Below, piece after piece: positions 10,717 through 23,500 of a stretch of 64,000 bases of DNA. The stretch is taken from the NCBI GenBank assembly GCA_950022655.1, contig OX465579.1, positions 42,511,950 through 42,575,949 of the forward strand. Direction: 5' to 3'. A program made the position numbers and the translations under genes. The notes below the pieces were generated by a model. That model searched no databases, was not told where the DNA came from, and was given only the letters and a program-made list of their open reading frames with translations. Every line of letters begins with the position of its first letter. Position 1 is the first letter of the stretch. Source of the DNA: Alentia gelatinosa. Taxonomy: Eukaryota; Annelida; Polychaeta; Phyllodocida; Polynoidae.

Positions 10717-13700
10717 TCATTCAACCAGGAATGTTTTGACTTCATCAACAATGTTCGACAACAAAGTCTGGTCTGTCCCTTTGCCATCAATGCTCAGTCC
10801 ATTATTTGGCTGAAATGAAGATATAAACATTACTTAAATACGTGCCCACCTCTATCCGTGTTAAAATTTCCTTGTGTTGTATTTGACAAGGTATTTTAGA
10901 TGTGCACATCCTACATCCTACATTCAATATCTTAGTGGCAATCGTTATATAGATCACTTAGATATAAAATTGACTGGGATTGATCTTCCGGAATTTCTGC
11001 TCTGAATAGGTACTGAAACTACCCCAAGTATATGTAAATGACTGCAGAGCGTCGTAGACTTGTAGTATTGTTCTCGTGGTCACATAGAAATTAACGCCCT
11101 TTCGAGAGAACTGAGTCATCAAATTGTCACAATGCACAGGAAATGACAGGTTCTTTAAAGCCAAAAGTTACAACTTACCATCTGTTTGACTAATAAGCAG
11201 ATATCGTGGCCTTGTATACTTTTACTATACAAAGAGGCGCTATTCTCTACCTGCTCAACAACTGAAACCACAAAGATATGCGTGATACTTTATATCATGT
11301 CACACAGCAAATCTCCACATCAACTTTGAAAAAAAGTGCAATGTCAAATCAAAGTTCACTTTGTGATTAACATTAAGTTTAGGTTCAAAGTGGCATCCTA
11401 TTAAGAAAAGCCTAGTAAACAAGGATATTCCATTCGAACTAATCAAAGACTTTCTTAAGTTATTCTATGTTACCTTTTTATATGTAATTTGCTTATCTAT
11501 TATTCTTTTATTAATTATGATAATCTATTACCAGGCAGGGATGACAAAGGTAAATATTCTCCATGTGGAATTTACTTCCTCAGAGAGATAAACAAAATAG
11601 AAAACACGTGGTTATTGGCTATGGAATGGGGCTAGGGTGTGTGGAGCGATTTTTATTAACTAAAAAAGGAAACAAGCATTTCCTTGGAAAATAGAAAACT
11701 TCCATCTCTAGCCAGTGCTAGATCATACTTACTACTAAAGTGGCCAAAGAAACATATTTTGGCTAGGATTGGGCCGAAGTCTGAGTCCACGGTATTCAAC
11801 TGCGTTGAATATTTCTCAGATAGATCTCCACTGCTCAGCAGCTTTGCAAATGCGTCCCTGTGGTTTGAAAGACAAAAGAGAAATTAGATAAATTCACATA
11901 TTACAATAAACTATACGCAATTCATCATCATTGTAAATAATTTTTTTCACCAATAGTCACGTGGGAGTTACCGGACTGGAACTTTATACTTTCCCTATTA
12001 CCATTATTACATGACCTCAGACATTTTTATAGTATTGTTACTCTATGCACAATGCGAAGAAGATTAGCAACAGTCGTTTACATCATGGAAATGGAGGCAA
12101 TCTAATGGAACACTAAAAATGAAATCCCGCTCACCCGTTGCATGGAAGTCCAACAAGGCAGGACGTGCAGGGGAGACATAACTTGAAGTCAAGCTTATCA
12201 GCCGTCGATCCTTCCTCGGTCTGTAGGAAAAACAAGAGTTAAGTTTGCATTTTAAAGTAGAATTATTGGCCTTTAAAAGGCCAAATGAGCAGGTGGACGC
12301 ATTTGGTCCTCAATACAAGTAGCTTAAGACAATTGAGACGGGAGGGGAGAGGGATGAAGGGGGGCAGGGGGAGGGGAGAGGGAGGGAGGGAGGTGGAGGG
12401 GAGGGGAGAGGGAGGGAGGGAAGGAATGAGGGGAGAGGGAGGGAGATGGAGGAAGAGGAATGTCTGCATGCTCCCTAGCCAAGTGGGGGACACAACTTTA
12501 TTTCTATATACACCAATAAAGTAGGTCAAGCTAATATCTGGTAGTAAATGATATTGAAAATAATTTTACAAACCAATATCATTTGACTGGGTCTTGATTG
12601 ATTCCTAGAACAAAGTTATGAACCATTTTGACTTCTATTTATGTGTAAATATGCTAAATAAACCATCCTTTCATACACCTGATATCTCTCCCCCCCCCCC
12701 CCCTCCTATTATGAGATTTGGCAAAAATACATGAATAGCACATCAAATATACATTTCACCTGAATAATGACACTTCCTAGAGTGCAAGCAACTGTCAGTG
12801 CCACTCATGGAGATTTTACACTAATGCTCACTATAAATCAATATTGAGTAAACATCTGTTTGAGTATGCCAATTTCACCCCCCCCCCCCCCCCACTTTTA
12901 ACAAATACTTGAATATCTCAGCAAATATAGAATCTACCTAGAAAATCCCACTTCCTAGCACCTACTGTTTTTTATTCTCTTTCAAATGAGGCATATTATA
13001 TTATGATTGAACCAGTTTTACAGGTAGAAATATGTCCATAAAGGAGTTCTTAAAAATGGACCTGTGACTCATAAAGTCCCCCCCCCCCCCCCCCCCAACT
13101 GAAATCTCTTTTTTCTAAAAATCCATGTCAAAATACTAAATACTAAAACTGTAAGATATTGTATGGCCATAACCTTCTGTCCAAAACAGAAACCATATTC
13201 CCATCTCTACTTAGTAAGCTATAAAAAGCAGAAATGTGGTCAGGTCATCTAGTGACTCTACAAGCATGTGTACTACAGTCATAGCCATAACCTAAAGACC
13301 AACCGTCCACCTGCTAAAAAGCTTAGAGCAATAGGGGAGCCCATGCTGTGTGATGGGCTTTGTGATAGAAGCTAATGTAAGGATAACCACATGAATGAAT
13401 TTGATAACCTACCTTAATGAAGTATGTTAGCGTTCCTTTCAGCTTTTGGGGCATGCTAATTTGTTCTACGGTGAAGGCGAATTGACCTTCGTTTTGAGCT
13501 TCTGGCAGTAGGATGAATGGAACTTTGACTGGTTCATGTGGTGCCCGCCCAGGCTGGAATGACAAGCATGACAGTAAAGATAGTGGTATCAAAAGCTATT
13601 GTTACAAATTACATTAAGAAACATAATTACAGCTTCAAATGTGTGGTGGTCGTGCAGCAGGCGCCGTTGGGGCAATGGTATGGCACCAAGGCTATGATAA

Positions 13701-14538
13701 CCAAGCCCCGTCAGCCTCTAAATTTGTGAAAAATTTGTTTGGGGTATTAACATCGGGCCTGATAACGAGAGAAGTCCGCCCTGCCATTATAGGACATTGA
13801 ATAGCCAATCTTATATTCAGGCTTTGAGAGGTACCTCATAAAGTCAGCCTGTTATAATCCTCTCTACTAACATTAGATCAGGCGAGTAATTACCACAAAT
13901 AATTAAGAAAGAATATGCTAACCTAACTGGTGGTTATATTAAAAGCAAATATCACTCAAAACGTATAGTCTACTTACTCCTCTGACAAGTTTCGTGTTGA
14001 GAGAATCCAGTACATTGAATTCGAGGCCACGCATATGGTTTGAAGTGAGGTTGCTAAAGATTATTGATGCTATTATTTGTTTACTGTGTTGCAAGCTCGC
14101 TCTTGTCTCCATGATCTGTAAATAGGACGTATCGATCATTAAAAGGTAGCCAATCTTCAAAGCATCTAGTCAAATTGAACATCTTAATTTGTATGTAATT
14201 CAGGATACAGAATTAGAGACACTGTTGGTTAAAAGGACAATATTGAGACGCAAAGGCTTCACATTGACTCCCCCTTCAGCATGTCGCAAAGATGTGCGTT
14301 GATATTCTTAATATCAATCATGGTGATCTAATTCAGACCGTATAAAATCTTACTCTATTAGGTCTCATATTGTGTCCTATATCTAGGTCCTACATCGGGG
14401 CGTACTAAGACAGGCATATGTGTAACTCTCCATCTTTGATGAACTTTCGGGCAGTATGGTTTCTAAACATTATTCCATTGATATCCTTACCATCTTAACT
14501 GATGTGTTTTCTGCTAATGACTGGTAACTTGACATCGG
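10717..14538 (-). other. AP3D1: AP3D1 C-terminal appendage (ear), exons 25-31
   Basis: Exon 25 encodes SYQSLAENTSVKM, matching the start of the vertebrate ear region. Exon 26 has GLEFNVLDSLN, exon 27 has QISMPQKLKGTL, exon 29 has DAFAKLLSSGDLS, exon 30 has SLYSKSIQGHDICLLVK, and exon 31 ends with SIDGKGTDQTLLSNIVDEVK and FLVE-stop. The ear is complete and intact, so there is no sign that the gene is decaying. The last coding exon stops at 10717-10719. Confidence 0.9.
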
Positions 14539-17500
14539 CTGGAAAAGGAAAGAGCAAACATACAATATCAAGAGCACGACGATATGAAGAAATCTACAAG
14601 GGCACAATGTAGACACAGAAAGGTGAGATAAGTAGCAATTTGCCCAATATAAAGAGCAGCTTTCATAAATCCCAAATTAACAAGGGTAAATTGCATTTAT
14701 TCATTTTTTCCTCTCATTTGATTTTTCACTTTTCCGCGATGAGAAATTAGTGTCACCTTTTTCAACAAGGGTAAACTTATCTACTTAAACGCCTCGAATG
14801 TTCAAAAGCAACGTCATTTATGGAAAAATAGACGTTACTAATGAATATTAGCTCGAGCGGAGGGAGGACGGACTCACAGGTAGTTTGTAGGCGGCAGGTG
14901 TGGCGGCCTGAGACGGTGGCACCTGCTCCATGGATGGAGTGGTGATCCCCTCGGCTTCCTCATAACCTGCCTTTCTCTTCTCTCGTCGCTTCTCTTTGCC
15001 CTTCTTTTCCTTCTTTTCTTTCTTCTTTTTCTTTTTGGTTTTCTGTGGAAAAAAATCGAATAAGTATTCAACAATAGGAAGCGCCTGGATTTGTAAGGTA
15101 TCAAAGCGAGATGGACTTGACAGGATGTTATAACATAGCTTCAAATTGCTGTAATGCTTACCACCACTGACATAATTAAACAAACTGTGTGAAATTACTA
15201 GGCAGACAGGTCCAGCGTTTTTGGTGATGAGAGCAGTTGCTCAGTATGGGTTGTGAGACATTAGAATGAATATGTCCCAGTAGTACATCTCATAAATCTA
15301 GATCGACGCGCATCGTGTGAACACTTTTTGTTTTGTAAATATGTTTAATATTGTTTGTTGACTCACAAAGGGGAACAAAATTATGTAAACATGAAATTAG
15401 CAGAAATTTGAAACCAGCATCTTGTGCGCTGCTTCTCTGCCAATATAAATAAAAGAATTACAATGAAAAGGTTCTCTCTATATTCGAATTAAAATTAGAG
15501 AATATGAACTACATTGGCAAATAGAGATATAGAACAGGGTAATATGGAAATGCTCTGATGATAATTTAGTATAGTAAGTTAGATCAGTGTTTAATCAAGA
15601 AATTTGAACCACTTGTCCTCAACTCTAATAGTTAAGAAGAAACAGCTTGGTCTTACTGCGATGGATAAAGTACCGAACAATTTCTTTTTAATATCTTATC
15701 TAAAGTGCAATATTACTAAATGTTATTCTTACCTCTTCCGTATTTCGCGGCGTGTCATCTTCCGAGAGGTCGATGCGGACATGTTTCTCAGGCGTGGGCG
15801 GGGCGGGAGGTGTGTCAATCGGCGGCGTTCCATTCTCCGACGTGATCACAGTACTTGGTACTTCGTTGTTTGTTAACCAGAACTCCATTTCAGTAGCCTG
15901 TGAATAAACCAGCCAAGATGTATTATTACCTGTTTGATGTCTTATTTGCAGATTAATTAACTCAGTATACCTAGCTTTTATCAAGATATGTATCTGGAAA
16001 GGCACAGGACAGTTGCGTCTGGTCTTTACCTATTCGACAAAAATGTGTTCTGTTGATTGTTCTTCTTAATTCTTAATCCCAGCTTGACATAGTTAGTTCA
16101 GTCTAAGAAAACGTATCATTTTAGTAAAAATGACCATCAATATATGATAACTCAAATGTTCAACATTTTTTGTAGATAATCGTTAAGGATTAAAGGGATT
16201 TACAGGGATAGGTGGCACAAAAAGTGTTTGATACAGTGTTTGTCTGGGTAGGAAGTTTGGGATAGTGGGGATCTTTCAGTACATTCTTAAATACACTGAG
16301 GAATAACCTATTCTTAAATACCTTGATGCTTAACTGTAGCATCTACACCTCCTCGCAGTATAAATTCAATTAAAAGCGCATCTAACATAATACTAAAAGC
16401 GTAATGAAAATAATATGTACCAAACTCTCAAATACTGGTTAGTATGAGACGGAAGATACTATGACATTTTTTTTAGTCTGAAGTAAATGTTAGCGACAGA
16501 AATATTTCGTAAATGAGGACCAATGTATGATATTTTTTTACTAAGTTAAAAAATTAATTAAAAAAGAATCACATAACACACGATTATGATAAGAATGTCC
16601 CCCAAATAGTCCCAATTCTAATAATCCCACAGAATAGAAGACAGAAAAGAAAGTTGAACGTTCCTGTTGAATAAATCTTATGGCCGATTAAATTAAAACT
16701 TCTGTATAGGCCTTAAATCAAAATTCTTTAGTATCTACATGTATATCAGAACACTATCAAACCTACAGACATCTCCTTTGTTGAACTCTCGCTTATGTCC
16801 TGAAAGGTATCCAATCATAATGACTTAAACATAAATACCAGTCTTTCTAAAACCATACTTAGCCTAAATAGGTATTCCACATAAATCAGTCACGAGACTT
16901 TCTTAAGAGAGCACTTAGGACTACTTTGATAGTCCCTTGCCCTTGGATTCTTACATGAGTTCCCATCTGCTAGTTCTACATACGAGAACAACAGTATTAA
17001 CAGGAGTACAAGAGAAGCCACCTATTTCTACACAATGATGTATTTTCCTGAGAAAAACAGTTTTGCTCTCAGGGAATAAAGCCGGGGTCGATCAATCTTA
17101 TAAACGTATACCCCCGCCCCCATAATATGACCTCTGGTTCAACTCAAGGCTCTGTTATACACGATCCGTATGTACTTCTTCTTATAATTTTCTCTTGTAG
17201 AACGGGCAAGGAGTACATCCAAAAAGCAGCATAAGACAATCTTGGTCGCAGCACCAATGTAGAGGTCTATGAAATTCAGCAGACTTCGAACAAGACCGTT
17301 TACATATCTTTAAAAAAAAAAAAATTGCCATTTCCAGACAAATTCTGATACTTTGTAAAACTTATACTACATTAGCATCACGGACCTAGTTTCAATACAT
17401 TTCTATGAAGATATGCACGTGCGTACGCTAAATAATGTGCAACTGCATATTAAGGCTACAGAAGTGTAAGCTAAGTAAAAGAACTGCATAAAGCTACAGA

Positions 17501-20500
17501 CTGTGATGAGAGTCGTTATCCTTAAAGTGGAAAAGAAAGCATAATCTCATTATGAGACAAAGAGGTCTGTTAGGTCTAACGTTGCTCTTACGAGAAGGTA
17601 ACTAGCCTATAGACTTACCTGTGCCTCCCTATTGTCCTCCTCCGGAATGGCGACTATAGGCTGATCATCACCCTTATCTTCATCGTCCATCGTCAGCATC
17701 AACTCCTTTTCATTCTCCTCCTTTTGCTTCTTCCGCTCTTTCTTATCTTTCTGTTAACAGAAAATCGGACTGGAATCACTACGTAGCTTATTCATGGGCT
17801 TGTTTTTGTTGTTGTTTTTTTTAATTTAAAGGAAATGCAAAGTATAATTGCAATCTGCATTAGTAGCCATTTTTTGTATTCGATTTTTAAACAGACTTAT
17901 TAAAGGTTTCACAAATAATGTTGATAAAACTTATTTATTGGTTATCGATACAGATTGCCCCACAAGGCATTGAACCCGGCCTGCTTTGATAGATAAGCGA
18001 GTATGCTCCTGACTATACTATGAAGTTGTACGATAATGACAGTCCATGATCTACACATGGTGAATGATGTGTGACCCTTGAAGGGTAAATGAACCCTAGT
18101 CGCTCGATCGCTACGCAGTAATGTTCCCCACTCCATTACTGTTTGGCTGATTAGTTATAGGGGCTACCTACCTTCTTGTCTTTCTTCTCTTTGCCTCGCT
18201 TCTCCCTTTCTTTCCTGTCTTTTCCCTTTTCCTTGCGATGTTTCTTACTCTTCTTGTCGTCGACAGTAGTGATTGTATCTCCGTCTAATACGATTCGGTG
18301 AGTCGGCACTGGAAGTTGCTCGTCGTCACGGAGTGGCCTGTGGAAACAAGAGTGTAACTTCCATTGAATGCTGTCACGGCACTGAATGAGGTAAATATAA
18401 TACGTTTTACCCTCTGCCTTCCACACCCTGTCTTCTTAGTTTACTGAGTATATCGGGTCGCATTTTAAATCCTTTATGTCATTTTTTTTTTCGCAATAAC
18501 ATCTTTCTTTCTATACACAATCTGTTGTTTTAATACTCTATGCATCTGCTATTCGACCTTTCATCAAAATTATACCTGACATTGTTTTGAAGTCATCTGT
18601 TGCGAGTCAAGAAACGCATAATATAATGGGATTTATATGGCCAGCTAGATATTTCCAAGATAGTTACACTGAAATATACCTCAATGTTCATTAATGCAAA
18701 ATCCATGAAAAACAATTATGGAGATTATTCTAAATATCTCCATATTAAAAGAGAGCAAGTAGACGTGTATAAAAATATTGATATCACGCGGATGCAAAAC
18801 TACACTGAGAGCGATTTAGCGTGGCTCTCAGGTTACTCTGATAAAAAGAAACGGGTCACCTCCCTGGTCTCACATAAGAATGAAAATGTCCGCCTTTGAC
18901 ACAATATTTGACAGATCATGCGACTGAGGAGACTGTGTGCTGTTACTTACTCGTCCAAATTGATGTCCAATGCCTTGTGCGGATCACCGTTTTGTATGGT
19001 GTCATCGTCCTCATCTGATGCCCGGGCTCCCTACACAATATAAATAAAAGAATCGGAATAAAAATTCATCCCAGGACAAGAGATAAGTGTCTACTTAAAA
19101 AAATCCACTTCCTAGAAACTATTGCTTTTTAAAAATTCTTTTTCAAATGAAGCATAGTATATTATGATAGAACCAGTTTTACAGGTAGAAATATGTCCAT
19201 AAAGGAGTTCTTAAAAATGGACCTGTGACTCAACCCCCCCCCCCCCCCCAAATTGAAATATTTTTTATTCTAAAAAATCCATGTCAAAATACTAAAAACT
19301 AAAACTGTATGATGTTGTATGGCCATAAAACCTTTTGTCTAAAACAGAAATGATATTCCTATCTGTATTTACTTAGCTATAAAAAGCAAAAATGTGGTCA
19401 GGTCGCCTAGTGACTCTACAGGTAGATGTACTACAGTAGGCCATAGCCATAACCTAAAGACCTACCGTCCACCCACTAAGAAGTTCATTTTGTTGTAAAA
19501 ATGTATATCGTTAATTCGAACGGACGAAAAAACAAGTATGCATTTAGGCGACTGCTAATTTCAGAAGTTCACTGGAAAATCTATCTTTGTTTCAAAGACA
19601 ATTAATCATGTCAACATTTTTGTTAACTCTGAACACTATATTGATAACCACTAGGAAGTCCACACACCTCGGGAGCGTCGAAGGCGCTGCTGACCGCGTG
19701 AAGGGCCGGGATGTCGTTGTCTGAGTCATCATCATCTCCCTTCTTGCCTTTCCGCTTTTTCTTTTTGCGATCCTTTGCCTTCTTGGCGCGCCGCTCGGCC
19801 TCGGCCTCTTGCGCCGCTCGCATGTACTTATCTGAGGACAAGGCTAATAGTGAAAGCAACACGAAGTGTGACACACGTCATCTCTTTCAGGGAAAGCGCT
19901 GAGTGAGGACAAATTCTTTTACATTTAGACCTTTCAGAGCTGTAGGTACTCTTATAAATGTGTGATCTTTGTTGACATGGTTGAAGCGTTTCTATCCAAA
20001 CATTCTTGTTTCAGGTTATTTGTTCATGTCGGTTTTTCTTCTTTCTTTTTGCAACAGCTGGTAGTTTTTTCACCCCATAAGACTGAACATAAAAAATAAT
20101 CGTCACTGGGACTTTAGAGCAGAAGCAACAATGGGAAATAAATGAATTTGCATTATTTTCAATATCACTTGTCCCGTTAAAGTGTTCATAATTTAGGGTT
20201 ACAGATTGATATCCACATGCCCGTGATACATAAGAGATCACGATTAGACCGCTCTGAAAGTCGAGAGACTCAAGGCTAGAATCTGATCAGACGACATCTA
20301 TATGCACTTACCAGGCACATGGAGTGGCACAGACAGGTCAATGGCGTTCATGGGAATATCGTCAACGTTGTTATACCCATCCCTGCTACCTTGTTTCTGA
20401 AATTCAAGAAAAAAAAACATTTTTGCGATGATGCATGTCAAGAGTGTATTCTGTCTCCTATAAGGGTAGAGTTTGTGGAGTTCTGGAGGTTTTAGATTTT

Positions 20501-23500
20501 GCATTTGTGTTATTCCAATGCATAACTACGCACGAAATAACGAGAAGAAGAAAGGAAAACCTTTGTCAGGGGGGTGATAGATCTCCTTTAAGCAGTCACT
20601 ACTAGGGTCGTCCTCATTGCCAACTTAATGTTGTGTTGCTGTTCACTGCACTATGATTAGAAGTGCTATATTTCATAATAGATCCATGCATCTTTAACAA
20701 TATAAGATCGTCAAATTAAATCATTTTAGTAAGATTCTTATTGCATAAACACATAAATTTATAAAGGCGAAGATGTGTGTTCATTGGAAATGAATGATGC
20801 AGAGGTAGTAGGTAGCAGGAAAAAGGACCGACTCTATACATAGATGTATGATAAATATTCATAGACATTTGTTTATAATGTTTGTTTCTAATAACTACCT
20901 CAATATAACAAATATCCGAAGTTTCATTTTACACTGCCAGAAAATAAATGAAATGTATACGAATTGTAAATCCACCCTGTTGCAAAAGGCTGAATAAATC
21001 AATGTGAATGAGATGTGCATGTATATTGTCGCTATCGTATTACAGTTCTACAAACACCTAATACACGCATCACCGATGGTTTTAAATAGAAATCAGCACA
21101 ACTTTCCTAGTAAGACAGAACATTCTAAAAGCATGAACTATCGACGGGTGCTTAAAAGTGTCAGATGATACGAAGCAAATAATTATCAATACCACGTGGT
21201 GTTTTCTTGAACGAGGTCCAGGCTACAACATCCCATAGATTTCGAAATATAATTGATCTGATTGTGAACATTGGTGATGTGTAAGTCGATCACAGGATTT
21301 CTTGGCGCCTAATTACTTCAACTATTGATAACAAAAAACCTAACATGCCTTTTCTACATGCCCCTTACGGGAACAGAAGAGACAGAAAACAAAGACAATC
21401 AGGATGACAAAACGTCTACCTACCACCACTTGTGGCTTCTACGAAAGGCAAAAGAAAAGAAAACCGTCTTTAGAGGATCTTGTGGTGGGTCTCAGGCTGT
21501 CACAGTCTAATAGTTTGCAATTCTTTTGACATGAGTGCAATTATCTAAATGATTGTTCTGTGTCTGTTATCTTATCTGATAATTCCTGGAAAACCTTCTA
21601 ATTCTTGAGTGGAGTATCACCACTGCAATACTAGGGTTTCCGGTGGAATTTCGTTAGTCAATACTAAGATTTCCATTGGATCATTAGGTCAAGGTCAACT
21701 TCTGCAATCGCAGTCACTGTCAATACTATGGTTTCAAGTGGATTATCGTCACTATCAATATTTGGTATTACCAGGGATGCCCATTGGGGCCAGAAAAAAA
21801 CCCATTGAAATACATGGTTTATGCATTACATACGCATTACAGTGGGGAATCAAGGGGTCAGGGGGGAGCTCAAATTTTTACATGGGTCAGTGGGGGATCA
21901 TGGGCTGTGGTTGAATTGGGTTACTTAGCACTTGGCATGGCAACATTAAACATTGAAAAATATCATTTATTCTGAAAATGAAAACATGAATTTCAATGGA
22001 AACATTGAAAACTGGCATCGCTGTATTACTAGGATTTGCAGTGGATCATCATACCTTTGATGAGAGATCTCCCTTCAAATAATGTGGATTGTGTTCTTGT
22101 TCAAGACGCCGCGACTCTCTCATCTGCAAAAGAATGTGCCAATATTAGAAAACAAGAGCTAAGAGTGCATTTTAAAATAGAAATATTGGCCTTTAAAGGC
22201 CAAATTAGCAGGTGGACGCATTTAAAACTCTATACAAGGTCCACCAATAATTAATTACTATGAGATCAAGGAAGCCCCCAGGAGTTGGAAGGAATTGGAG
22301 GTATAGGGGAGGGGGAAAGAGAGGTGTTGGGTTACCATAGGAGAAACTTATACATGTTTTGTGCATATCTTACAAGTCTTTGATTACTGGGCCTGTCAGG
22401 TGTTTGGGGAAGTTCATAAAGTAGTTTGTCTTTTTTAAATCAATGTCAAAATACTAATACTGCATTACCATAAAACTTGTCCAGAAAAAAAGAAATCATA
22501 TACCTATCTGTACTTAGTCATGGCTCCATCTAGTGTTAGTTTGACATACTACAGGCTCCATGTTCAAAGTGAAGCTGAGCTTCAACCAGATACTTAGTGT
22601 TCTTATAAGGACATAGGTATAGGGCATGTGCCAATATGCTTGGAGAGTGACAGGAACTAGAGTTCTCTGGGGGAACATGACTGCACTAAAATTCAAAGAT
22701 GGCTGCTACGCCCCCATGCTCTGAAATTAGGCAAAAATACATGAATATCATGCCAAATACAAGTTTAACCTAAATAATGACACTTCCTAGATGGTAACCA
22801 ACTGTCAGTGCCACTTATGGTGATGGTAAATGTTACAACAATGCTCACTGCAAATCATTATTGAGTAAACATCTGTTGGGTATGCCCATTTCACTCAACC
22901 CCCCCCCCCCCCCCCACTTTCAACAAATACTTGAATATCTCAGTCAATATAGAATCTACCTAGAAAATCCCACTTCCTAGCACCTACTGTTTTTTATTCT
23001 CTTTCAAATGAGGCATATCATATTCTGATTCAACCAGTTTAAGGGGTAGAAATATGTCCATAAAGGAGTTCTTAAAAATGGACCTGTGACTACCAAAGTC
23101 CCCCCCAAACTGAATTCACTTTTTTTTCAAATCCATTCCAAAATACTAAATTTTAAAAACTGTGAGGCATTGAACCACCATAAAACCTTCTGTCCAAAAC
23201 AGAAATTATATTCCTATCTGTACTAAGTGAGCTATAAAAATATGGTCAGGTCACCTAATGACTTTACAAGCATGTGTACTACAGTAGGCTATAGCCATAA
23301 CCTAAAGACCAACCGTCCACCTGCTAATAATAAATATCAAAACTGTATGGCATTGAACCACCATAAAACCTTCTGTCCAAAACAGAAATCATATTCCTAT
23401 ATGTACTTAGTTAGCTATAAAAGGCAAAAATGTGGTCAGGTCACTTAGTGACTTTACAAGCAGTTGTACTACAGTAGGCTATAGCCATAACCTAAAGACC

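Noticed and set aside
12263..12529. Overlapping 88- and 79-codon ORFs, Pro/Ser-rich on one strand and Gly/Arg-rich on the other
   Set aside because: Both come from the G/A-rich tract inside poly-C repeat copy A.
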